A DNA stretch of 27,761 nt, taken from CAYYWV01 sp964475385. Its GTDB lineage: Bacteria; Pseudomonadota; Alphaproteobacteria; JAAXGF01. Positions 6,826-13,688 of this stretch are shown here, in pieces. The stretch is taken from the NCBI GenBank assembly GCA_964475385.1, contig CAYYWV010000025.1, positions 1 to 27,761 of the forward strand, written 5' to 3'. The position numbers and the translations under genes are program-made. Under the pieces are notes generated by a model, which saw nothing but the letters and a program-made list of their open reading frames with translations, was not told where the DNA came from and did not search any database. Position 1 is the stretch's first letter. Each line of letters opens with the position of its first letter.

Positions 6826-7494
6826 ATGCGTAGTCTCGGGCAGGTAGCCAGGGGACCGGGGCTTCGGCGGCTCCTCCTTCTCCTTCCTCTCTTGTCGCTG
6901 TCCTCGTGCAGCGACCGCGCGCTTGAAATCTTCTTCGATATTCCTCCGCCCACGGCCGAGGAGAAGGCCGCCGAAGCCAAGGCCCAGGCCGAGGCGCAGA
7001 AGGCCGAGATCCAAAAAAGCCAAGCGGCGGTCGAGGCCCCCGCAAAGACGCCCGAAGCCGCCGCCATCGCAAAAGCGCAGAAAGAGCCTCCCGAGATCGA
7101 GAAGATCTTCGATTGGAAAAAAGCGCGCGCGATGCTGCCTAAGGACGCCAAAGGCAGGAAAGGCAAGGTCAACTGGACCCAGGCCGTTCGCGAAGGAATC
7201 ATCAGGCCGCGGGAATCGATCGACGGGTCGCCGCGTCCTCCCGGCTATGTGTTCCGCTACGACTTCTTCATCCCCAGCGAGGAAAAGGGGTTCGAAGCCT
7301 ATTTCCCCCATTCGACGCATACCGAATGGCTGGCGTGCGAAAGCTGCCATCCCCGGATCTTTCCGACTCGCGACATCACGTACACCAAGCGTGACTTGAA
7401 GAAAGGAAAGTACTGCGGCGTTTGCCACGCCAAGAAGAACGGCACCGCGTTTTGGCTCCGCTCCTGCGACCGCTGCCACCCCAAAGCATCTTGA
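6826..7494 (+). CDS. Triheme c7-type cytochrome lipoprotein
   Basis: 222 residues from the ATG at 6826, chosen because GGGGAGGGGAG (6807-6817) sits eight bases before it. A signal ends in the lipobox L-S-S-C (lipid Cys 28). After F-F-D-I-P-P-P comes an Ala/Lys/Glu-rich stretch, about residues 43-90, that looks like a helical or coiled-coil spacer. The C-terminal 80 residues hold three heme motifs: CESCH 171-175, CGVCH 197-201 and CDRCH 214-218, with an F-P-H-x-x-H segment supplying likely distal histidines. The heme domain is paralogous to the small protein at 7554-7955. It would be a membrane-tethered cytochrome with a reach of several nanometres. The inner or outer membrane location is not certain; residue +2 is Ser, which does not signal inner-membrane retention. 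Confidence 0.85.
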   Translation: MRSLGQVARGPGLRRLLLLLPLLSLSSCSDRALEIFFDIPPPTAEEKAAEAKAQAEAQKAEIQKSQAAVEAPAKTPEAAAIAKAQKEPPEIEKIFDWKKARAMLPKDAKGRKGKVNWTQAVREGIIRPRESIDGSPRPPGYVFRYDFFIPSEEKGFEAYFPHSTHTEWLACESCHPRIFPTRDITYTKRDLKKGKYCGVCHAKKNGTAFWLRSCDRCHPKAS

Positions 7495-7553
7495 CGGGAA
7501 ACGGCGTCGAGCGGGCAACGAAGCGGAAGGACCGGCGAATAGCGAGGGAGTCT

Positions 7554-7955
7554 ATGCGCTTCGAAGCAAGAAATCGAACAAAAGGGGCCGGTCGGCTAGC
7601 CAATCGACTGGTTTTGATCGCGCTCGCATTGGCGGTCGCGCTTACGACGCTGGCTGGAGACGCCGAAGCGAAGAAGAAGAAGAAAGTGAAAGCCCCGCCG
7701 GGAACCATTCTCTTCGAACGCAAGAGCGAAACCGACAAGAAATACCCGCCGGCGTATTTCCCTCACTGGGTCCACGAAATCCGTTACCGCTGTTACGTCT
7801 GCCATCCGGCGGTCTTCGTGATGAAGAAAGGCGCCAACGACCTGACCAAAGAAACGATGCGTAAAGGCGAATCCTGCGGCAAGTGCCACAACGGGCGCTT
7901 TGCTTTCGAGATCGGTCTGCAAACCTGCTCGCGGTGTCATCAGAAGCCGAAGTAA
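7554..7955 (+). CDS. Small periplasmic triheme c7-type cytochrome
   Basis: 133 residues. GAGGGAG (7544-7550) lies three bases before the ATG. The signal-like hydrophobic segment spans residues 18-34 with possible cleavage after A-E-A (39), followed by a run of five lysines. Three heme motifs: CYVCH 80-84, CGKCH 108-112 and CSRCH 125-129. F-P-H-W-V-H (69-74) probably supplies the sixth ligands. The pattern F-P-H-x2-H-x5-C-x2-C-H-P, K-G-x2-C-G-x-C-H, C-x-R-C-H matches the C-terminal domain of the lipoprotein 59 bases upstream, so these are tandem paralogs, one soluble and one lipidated. Periplasmic electron shuttle in the conduit is the inferred role. Confidence 0.87.
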   Translation: MRFEARNRTKGAGRLANRLVLIALALAVALTTLAGDAEAKKKKKVKAPPGTILFERKSETDKKYPPAYFPHWVHEIRYRCYVCHPAVFVMKKGANDLTKETMRKGESCGKCHNGRFAFEIGLQTCSRCHQKPK

Positions 7956-7978
7956 TTAAGTAACAGTGAGTGCTATTG

Positions 7979-7987
7979 TGATATAAT
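7979..7987 (+). promoter_or_regulatory. Extended -10 promoter upstream of the beta-barrel gene
   Basis: TGATATAAT is a perfect extended -10 element (TGnTATAAT). It lies in a strikingly AT-rich patch (7951-8060) within otherwise GC-rich DNA, 111 bases before the barrel start. No good -35 is seen at the usual distance, which extended -10 promoters can do without. Confidence 0.45.
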
Positions 7988-8023
7988 ATTATCAACATAT
8001 TGGAATATGGGAGGGTGTTTAAA

Positions 8024-8080
8024 ATGAATGCGGTTAATGGATTTAATCCTTCTGTTGCGCGAGGCGAACGGGGACTTTAA
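8024..8080 (+). CDS. Possible 18-residue leader peptide
   Basis: An ATG at 8024 preceded by GGGAGGG (8009-8015, eight bases upstream) opens an 18-codon frame (M-N-A-V-N-G-F-N-P-S-V-A-R-G-E-R-G-L) that ends in TAA 18 bases before the barrel gene. The ribosome-binding site is better than that of the barrel gene itself, so translational coupling is possible. I recognise no family. It could equally be chance. Confidence 0.25.
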   Translation: MNAVNGFNPSVARGERGL

Positions 8081-8098
8081 TGACTGGCGAGTTGACGA

Positions 8099-10042
8099 AT
8101 GAAGACCTCGGGCTCGTCGAAGTGCTGGATCGTGCTTGCCGCGTTCGCCTTTTTTGCGTCTCGCGCACAGGCGCAGGATTGGGTGCACCTTGATCCGATC
8201 GAGTGGAAGGCGAAGATCGAGGTCGAGTCCGTCAAGGAAACGCTTGAAGGCTCCGGCTCGTCGCGCGACTCCGAGGTTAAGACCGGGGTGACCTTCACCC
8301 AGGGCGGGTACGTTCTGGACCCCCGGATCGCCAACTTCTCCGTTTCGGCGAACCCGGTTATTTCGCGCGGCGAGTTTTCGAGCTCGATCCGCGATGAAAC
8401 GCGCGACGGCGAGTTCCTGAACTTCGACGTCCGCCTCAACGTCCTCGATGGGGCGCCTGTTCCCTACAGCGCGAACCTCGCCGCCAGCCGCACCACCGAT
8501 ACGACCAAGGCGAGCCTCGGCAGCCGGTCGAGCTCACGCGACGATAACGAGTCTCTGACCTTCAACTGGAAGAACGCGTACTTCCCGTCGTCGATCAGCT
8601 TTTCGCAACGTTCGACGCGGCAGACCTTCCAGTCGGGCCTGACCAGCATCTCGACCAATCGCGACGACACCGAACGGTCGATCGTCTTTCGCGGCCGCTC
8701 GACGAAGACCAATCTTCTCGTCTCGCGCGAGTGGCACGACGACAAGATCCCGGCCACGGACAACGATTACGTCTTCGACCGCTTTCAGCTTCACCACCTG
8801 TTCCGTTGGGGAAAAGGCAGCCGACTTCAGTCCCGGATCGAGTACTTCGACCGGGCGGGCTTTCAGGCCTATGACCGGTTCGTGGTCAATGAATCGGTCA
8901 CGCTCAAGCACACCCGGGCGCTGCAAAGCAGCTATACGTATCGGTTCTTATCCTTCCGTCAAACCCAGGACACGATCGAGCACGACGGCCTTTTCACGCT
9001 GACCCACAACCTTTTCGGCAACCTGACGACGACCCTGCAGGCCGAGGCGCGGGCGAGCGATCTCGACGTCAGCACCGAGGATGAGTATCGGGGCCGGCTC
9101 GATTTCGAGTATCGGAAGAAGATCCCTTGGGGCGGGCGGCTCGGCCTCGGCCTCGGCGGCGGCTATGGGGTCACCGATCGGGTGTCGTCCGACGGACTGA
9201 GCGATGTGGTCGACGAGGCCCACGGCGTCGATTCGAGCCGTCTGGTTCTTCTCGTCCGCCGTTTCGTCGTGACCTCGACGATCATCGTCACCAACGCCAC
9301 GGGCACTTTGATCTTCACCGAGGGCAACGACTACAACGTGTTGTCTGCGGCCAATAACCAAACCCAGCTCGAGATCATTCCGGGCGGGCAGATCAACGTG
9401 GGCGAGACGATCCTCGTTTCCTACAAGTTCCAGGCCCTACCGTCGGCGAAATTCTCGACCATTCCTTATCAAGCCCATGCGAACGTGGACTTCGATTGGA
9501 TCTCGGTCTTCGCTCGGGTCTCGGGCGAGGAGGAATCCTTGCTCGAGGGAAGCGATCAGGGCGCCGTGCTCGACCGGCTTACGGCCTCTTACGGAACCGA
9601 GCTCCGCTGGGAGCCGCGGCCCGACATAAACGCGACGTTCTCGATCGCGCGGCGGACCCTGATCTCGGGCGCGTTCAACACCAACTCGATCGATCTGAAC
9701 CAGGGCTTCTTTTACCGACTCAACCCCCGCGCCATTCTCAACCTCACGGCGAGCCAGAACTTCATCACCAGCGACGGGGCGCGGACCAATCTGTTCAATG
9801 TCGACATCGGCATGCGCTGGTCGCCGCGCCACAATCTGTCCGTTCGGCCGCATATCGGGTTCTGGCAGCGCAACGAGAAGGGCGTCTCGGAAGAACGCTT
9901 CCTGACCGGCGGCGTCGAGGTCGAATACTCGATCGGGCTTCTTTCCTTGCGGCTCGAGTACACCCACGAACGCCGCACCGGCACGGTCACGGATCGCGAC
10001 GAGGACCGGATCATGCTGACCATCGTGAGGGCGTCGCGATGA
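8099..10042 (+). CDS. Outer-membrane beta-barrel protein, porin-like component of the cytochrome conduit
   Basis: 647 residues with a Sec signal (cleavage after A-Q-A, about residue 25). Nearly the whole mature protein consists of alternating polar/hydrophobic strands with Arg/Asp/Ser turns, such as R-L-Q-S-R-I-E-Y-F and L-S-L-R-L-E-Y-T-H-E-R. This is the look of a large outer-membrane barrel. Around residues 388-445 an inserted region (T-I-I-V-T-N-A-T-G-T-L-I-F-T-E-G-N-D-Y then I-P-G-G-Q-I-N-V-G-E-T-I-L-V-S-Y) resembles an Ig-like beta-sandwich. There is no heme motif. In known porin-cytochrome systems (MtrB/PioB, OmbB, ExtB) such a barrel sheathes a multiheme cytochrome. I cannot assign it to one of these families. 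It overlaps the next gene by ATGA, so it is made together with the NHL lipoprotein and multiheme cytochrome. Confidence 0.75.
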   Translation: MKTSGSSKCWIVLAAFAFFASRAQAQDWVHLDPIEWKAKIEVESVKETLEGSGSSRDSEVKTGVTFTQGGYVLDPRIANFSVSANPVISRGEFSSSIRDETRDGEFLNFDVRLNVLDGAPVPYSANLAASRTTDTTKASLGSRSSSRDDNESLTFNWKNAYFPSSISFSQRSTRQTFQSGLTSISTNRDDTERSIVFRGRSTKTNLLVSREWHDDKIPATDNDYVFDRFQLHHLFRWGKGSRLQSRIEYFDRAGFQAYDRFVVNESVTLKHTRALQSSYTYRFLSFRQTQDTIEHDGLFTLTHNLFGNLTTTLQAEARASDLDVSTEDEYRGRLDFEYRKKIPWGGRLGLGLGGGYGVTDRVSSDGLSDVVDEAHGVDSSRLVLLVRRFVVTSTIIVTNATGTLIFTEGNDYNVLSAANNQTQLEIIPGGQINVGETILVSYKFQALPSAKFSTIPYQAHANVDFDWISVFARVSGEEESLLEGSDQGAVLDRLTASYGTELRWEPRPDINATFSIARRTLISGAFNTNSIDLNQGFFYRLNPRAILNLTASQNFITSDGARTNLFNVDIGMRWSPRHNLSVRPHIGFWQRNEKGVSEERFLTGGVEVEYSIGLLSLRLEYTHERRTGTVTDRDEDRIMLTIVRASR

Positions 10043-11052
10043 AGCGCGCATTCGTCCTTGCCTTCCTGCTTCTGGCCTCGGCCTGCGCGCCGACGGCGCT
10101 TCTCGGTCCCGGACCGAGAGTCGCGCCTGTGGCCCACGCGCCGGTTTGGCCCGACCCGCCGCAAGATCCGCGAATCCGTTTCCTCTATGCTTTCCGCGGC
10201 CCCGACGACCTCGGTTTCCGCCGGCCTTTCTTCGACCGGATGTGGGCGTGGCTGGTCGGCGCGGAGGTGCGCGAGATGGTGCGGCCCTATGCGATCGCCG
10301 TGGACGATGGGCTGATGGTGGTGGCCGATCCCGGGCTCCGCGCGGTTCACTTTTTCTACGAACGCGAGCAGAGCTACCGCCGCATCGCCAAGATCGGCGA
10401 TGAGCCGTTGCTTTCGCCGGTCGGTGTGGCGATCGGCCCGCAGGGAATCGCGGTCGCCGATTCGGCGCTCGGCAAGCTGTTCATCCTCACCCGGACGGGC
10501 GAACGCCGGCGCGTGGTCGAAGGACTGCTGCGCCCGACCGGGGTGGCGGTCGATCGCGCTAGCGGCCGCATTTACGTGGCCGAGACCCGGGCGCACCGGA
10601 TCGCCGTTCTCGACCGAGACGGCGCACGCCTGTTCACTTTCGGCAAGCGCGGGACGGAGCCTGGCGCGTTCAACTTTCCGACCCATCTCGCGCTCGCGAA
10701 CGGACGGCTCTACGTCAACGATACGATGAACTTCCGAGTCCAGATCTTCGATCTCGACGGAAAGTATTTGGGCGCGTTTGGCGAGCCCGGCGACGGCTCG
10801 GGGTACTTCGCCCAGGCGAAGGGAATCGGGATCGACAGCGAAGGCCACGTCTATGTCGTCGACACGCTGTTCGACCGGGTCCAGATCTTCGATCCCGACA
10901 CAGGCCAACTTCTGCTCGCCTTTGGGGGACAGGGAAGCGACGTCGGCGAGATGTGGCTGCCTTCGGGCCTCGCCATCGCAGACGACCGAATCTACGTCGC
11001 CGATTCCTACAATCGGCGAATCCAGGTTTTCGCATTCCTCGGGGGGAGCTGA
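10039..11052 (+). CDS. NHL-repeat lipoprotein (second copy)
   Basis: 337 residues. The ATG at 10039 overlaps the barrel stop (ATGA). A short signal ends in A-S-A-C (lipid Cys 16). Unlike the first copy, about 70 residues with aromatic-rich segments (F-F-D-R-M-W-A-W-L) precede the propeller, which has about five to six NHL repeats with N-F-R-V-Q-I-F-D and Y-V-V-D-T-L-F-D-R-V-Q motifs. No heme or catalytic motif is seen. It is tightly coupled to the barrel upstream and to the multiheme gene, which starts one base after this stop. This suggests a stoichiometric partner, perhaps a lid or docking platform on one face of the outer membrane. That role is inferred only. Confidence 0.85.
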   Translation: MKRAFVLAFLLLASACAPTALLGPGPRVAPVAHAPVWPDPPQDPRIRFLYAFRGPDDLGFRRPFFDRMWAWLVGAEVREMVRPYAIAVDDGLMVVADPGLRAVHFFYEREQSYRRIAKIGDEPLLSPVGVAIGPQGIAVADSALGKLFILTRTGERRRVVEGLLRPTGVAVDRASGRIYVAETRAHRIAVLDRDGARLFTFGKRGTEPGAFNFPTHLALANGRLYVNDTMNFRVQIFDLDGKYLGAFGEPGDGSGYFAQAKGIGIDSEGHVYVVDTLFDRVQIFDPDTGQLLLAFGGQGSDVGEMWLPSGLAIADDRIYVADSYNRRIQVFAFLGGS

Positions 11053-11053
11053 C

Positions 11054-12766
11054 ATGCTGCGGATCGTCCCCATCGTTCTTCTCGCGCTTCTGGTTCTGCC
11101 CTTTCGCGCCTGGGGCGCGCAGGATGTGGCCAGCACCGTGCACAATCTGTCGTCCTCGGGCCCGGGACCGTTCAAGAGCCTGACCATCAACCAGGTATGC
11201 GTGTTCTGCCACACTCCGCACCGGGCAAGCCCCAGCGCGCCGTTGTGGAACCACGACCTTTCGGGTCAGACCTATCTGCCTTACGGAAGCTCGACCCTTC
11301 AGGCTTCGCCCGGCCAGCCCACGGGCTCGTCGCGGCTGTGCCTCGCCTGTCACGACGGAACGGTCGCGCTCGGCGCGCTCGGCAACCCTCCCGCTGGCGC
11401 GACCAACGATCTCGCCACGACGTTCCTTACGGGCCGCGCCAACCTGGGCACCGACCTGACCGACGACCATCCGATCTCCTTTCCTTACGATTCCGCGCTG
11501 TCCGCCGACGACCCGCAGATCGTTTCTCCGTCGGCGATCGACCTGCCGCTTGAGAACGGCGACCTTCAGTGCACTTCCTGTCACGACGCGCACGAGCGCG
11601 ACATCGCGCCCTTCCTGCGCAAGACGACCCAGAACGGCGATCTTTGCATCACCTGCCACGCTCTTTCGGGCGTGAGCTGGAGCTGGTCCGTCTCGTCGCA
11701 CGCGACCTCGACCGCCGGCCCCGGGAGCGGCGACCCGTGGAGCGAGCGCAAGCCCGCCTGGCGGGGCGCGACGGTGGCCGAGAACGCGTGTTTCAACTGC
11801 CACACGCCGCACAACGCGGCGACGCCCCAGCGGCTGATCAAAAAGGTCGAGGAAGCGACTTGTTACCTGTGCCATGACGGCTCGGTGGCGCGCACCGATA
11901 TCGAGTCCGAAATGCTCAAGCCGTCGCGACACCCGGTCGACCAATTCACCGGCATTCACGACCCGACCGAGGACTTCTCGGGGCCGCCGCCGGCCGACCA
12001 CGTGGCGTGCGCCGACTGCCACAACCCGCACGGGGTCGAACCCGGCTCCGCTCCAGCCCCTGCCGCGCCGCCCGCGAACCAGGGGGTCAAGGGAATCACG
12101 GCCGCCGGCATCCAGGTCGACGAGGCGAGCAACCTTTACGAGATCTGCTTCAAGTGCCACGCCGACAACAACGTCGTGTCGTCGCCCGCGGTCACCCGCG
12201 TCATCGTTCAAACCAACACGCGGCTTGAGTTCGATCCCGGGAATCCGTCCTACCATCCGATCGAAGGGCCGGGGCAGAACGGAAACGTCCCCAGCCTGAT
12301 CCCGCCGCTGACCGAGACCAGCGTGATCTCGTGCACCGATTGCCACAGCAACGACGCCGGCCCCGGGGCCGGCGGCTCGGGACCGGCGGGGCCGCATGGC
12401 TCGACCTTCAGCCCGCTCCTCGAGCGCAACTACTCGACCGCCGACAACACCTCGGAAAGCGCCTTCGCCTACGCGCTTTGCTACAAGTGCCACGACCGCA
12501 ACAGCATCCTCAGCAATCAGAGCTTCAAGGAGCACAAAAAACATATCGTCGGGGAAAAGGCGCCTTGCGCGGCTTGCCACGATTCCCACGGCATCAGCGC
12601 AACCCAGGGCAACTCGGTCAATAACGCGCACCTCATCAACTTCGACGCGACGATCGTCTCGCCGAACTCTCAAGGGATCGGACCGGAGTTCGAGGATCTC
12701 GGTACCTTCAAAGGGCAGTGCAGCCTGCGCTGTCACGGCAAGGATCACAAGAACAAGAGGTACTAG
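11054..12766 (+). CDS. Multiheme c-type cytochrome, 11 CXXCH plus one CX3CH
   Basis: 570 residues with a Sec signal (cleavage near residue 22). Canonical heme motifs begin at residues 49, 96, 173, 198, 246, 270, 319, 365, 427, 476 and 505. A CX3CH motif (CSLRCH) lies at 556-561. Many are the doubled-CXXCH type with trailing T-P-H, D-G-T, N-P-H or D-S-H-G. The first ~200 residues copy the tetraheme protein at 6186-6788. A Pro/Ala-rich segment (about 330-345) may be a linker between modules. By analogy with conduits such as MtrA or OmaB it would form the heme wire in or on the barrel encoded two genes upstream. It lacks a lipobox. Whether it sits inside the barrel or on the cell surface cannot be decided here. 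Confidence 0.9.
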   Translation: MLRIVPIVLLALLVLPFRAWGAQDVASTVHNLSSSGPGPFKSLTINQVCVFCHTPHRASPSAPLWNHDLSGQTYLPYGSSTLQASPGQPTGSSRLCLACHDGTVALGALGNPPAGATNDLATTFLTGRANLGTDLTDDHPISFPYDSALSADDPQIVSPSAIDLPLENGDLQCTSCHDAHERDIAPFLRKTTQNGDLCITCHALSGVSWSWSVSSHATSTAGPGSGDPWSERKPAWRGATVAENACFNCHTPHNAATPQRLIKKVEEATCYLCHDGSVARTDIESEMLKPSRHPVDQFTGIHDPTEDFSGPPPADHVACADCHNPHGVEPGSAPAPAAPPANQGVKGITAAGIQVDEASNLYEICFKCHADNNVVSSPAVTRVIVQTNTRLEFDPGNPSYHPIEGPGQNGNVPSLIPPLTETSVISCTDCHSNDAGPGAGGSGPAGPHGSTFSPLLERNYSTADNTSESAFAYALCYKCHDRNSILSNQSFKEHKKHIVGEKAPCAACHDSHGISATQGNSVNNAHLINFDATIVSPNSQGIGPEFEDLGTFKGQCSLRCHGKDHKNKRY

Positions 12767-12811
12767 CGGAAGATTGGGAGCGCCTTCGCGCCCGCAAAAT
12801 CCGTTCAGGCT

Positions 12812-12827
12812 CTTGACCGCGGTCAAG
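12812..12827 (+). promoter_or_regulatory. Perfect FNR/Dnr-type palindrome upstream of nap
   Basis: CTTGACCGCGGTCAAG is a perfect 16-bp palindrome with the TTGAC-N4-GTCAA form of FNR/Dnr/NnrR-family sites. Its centre at 12819.5 lies about 80 bases before the preferred napF start. A class II arrangement would start transcription near 12861, downstream of the alternative TTG start at 12854. This supports starting napF at 12899. Confidence 0.65.
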
Positions 12828-12898
12828 GAAAAACCGCCTGCAAACGGCGAGAGTTGGGAGTACTCGCAAACGTTGCGTGGTCTTTCGCGTTTGCGGAA

Positions 12899-13411
12899 AT
12901 GGAGTCGGAATTGGCCCGGAAGATCGACCGGTCTCAGTTCCTTCGAGGAACCCTGTGGGGGCGACGAAGCCCTCTCCGCCCGCCCTGGTCCGGCGCCGAG
13001 GCCTCCTTCATCGATTTTTGCCGCCGCGGCGGCGCCTGCATCGACGCCTGCCCGGAAGGAATCCTGATCGCCGGACGCGGCCGTCTGCCCGAGGTCGACT
13101 TCGCGCGCGGCGAATGCACCTTCTGCGCGAAATGCGTTCAGGCCTGTCCGACCGGCGCCCTGTCGCTTGCCAACGCCGCCGACAGCGAAGCCGGTCTGCG
13201 CCCTTGGACCGTCGTGGCCGAGATGACGGAGGCCTGTCTGTCGATGAAGGGGGTGAGCTGCCGCGTTTGCGCCGAGCATTGCGACGCCGACGCCATTCGT
13301 TTCGCGCTTGCGGTTGGCGGCGGCGCTCGGCCGACGGTGGAGACCGCGCTCTGCACGGGCTGCGGGGCTTGCGTCGCCCCTTGTCCTGTCAACGCCATCG
13401 AGATCGCGTGA
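12899..13411 (+). CDS. napF: NapF-type ferredoxin of the periplasmic nitrate reductase operon
   Basis: 170 residues from the ATG at 12899, close to the usual NapF length (about 164). By family knowledge NapF is a cytoplasmic iron-sulfur protein that binds NapA and helps its maturation or energy supply. The N-terminus D-R-S-Q-F-L-R-G and R-P-P-W are typical. Cysteine groups: C41-x5-C47-x3-C51-P, C73-x2-C76-x2-C79-x3-C83-P, C121-x2-C124-x3-C128, and C152-x2-C155-x2-C158-x3-C162-P. The first group should read C-x2-C-x2-C-x3-C, but position 44 is Gly (codon GGC), so one ligand of cluster I is missing. It is the first gene of napFDAGHB. Confidence 0.85.
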   Translation: MESELARKIDRSQFLRGTLWGRRSPLRPPWSGAEASFIDFCRRGGACIDACPEGILIAGRGRLPEVDFARGECTFCAKCVQACPTGALSLANAADSEAGLRPWTVVAEMTEACLSMKGVSCRVCAEHCDADAIRFALAVGGGARPTVETALCTGCGACVAPCPVNAIEIA

Positions 13412-13430
13412 GAGCCGGAGAGACCGAAAG

Positions 13431-13688
13431 ATGACGATTTCCAGCCTCGTCGTTCACGTCCGCCCCGAGAAGATCGATGCGGCGCGCGCCGCCTTCGGCC
13501 GGCTTGCGGGCGTCGAGGTGCACGGGACGAGCGACGACGGCCGCTTGGTCGTCACGATCGACTGCCCAGGCGAACGCACGGCTTTTGAGACCATGACCAG
13601 GCTCCGGGACGTCGACGGCGTTCTGTCGGCATCCCTGGTTTACAGCTTTTTCGAGGACGATCCTGCCGGCAAGGAGAAGGCATCATGA
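13431..13688 (+). CDS. napD: NapD, chaperone for nitrate reductase maturation
   Basis: 85 residues. NapD binds the twin-arginine signal of NapA and holds it back until the cofactor is inserted. The sequence has the family pattern: a short I-S-S-L-V-V-H-V-R-P opening strand, G-V-E-V-H-G-T, the G-R-L-V-V-T-I-D strand and a D-V-D-G-V-L-S-A-S-L-V-Y end. The ATG at 13431 has GGAGAG ten bases upstream. The stop overlaps napA by ATGA (13685-13688), implying coupled translation of chaperone and client. Confidence 0.92.
   Translation: MTISSLVVHVRPEKIDAARAAFGRLAGVEVHGTSDDGRLVVTIDCPGERTAFETMTRLRDVDGVLSASLVYSFFEDDPAGKEKAS

Noticed and set aside
12854..12898. Upstream TTG start for napF
   Set aside because: It would add 15 residues not typical of NapF and would begin upstream of the transcription start expected from the FNR-type palindrome.
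10715..13279. 854-codon minus-strand frame opposite the multiheme cytochrome gene
   Set aside because: It spans three real plus-strand genes and an intergenic operator and has no domain.
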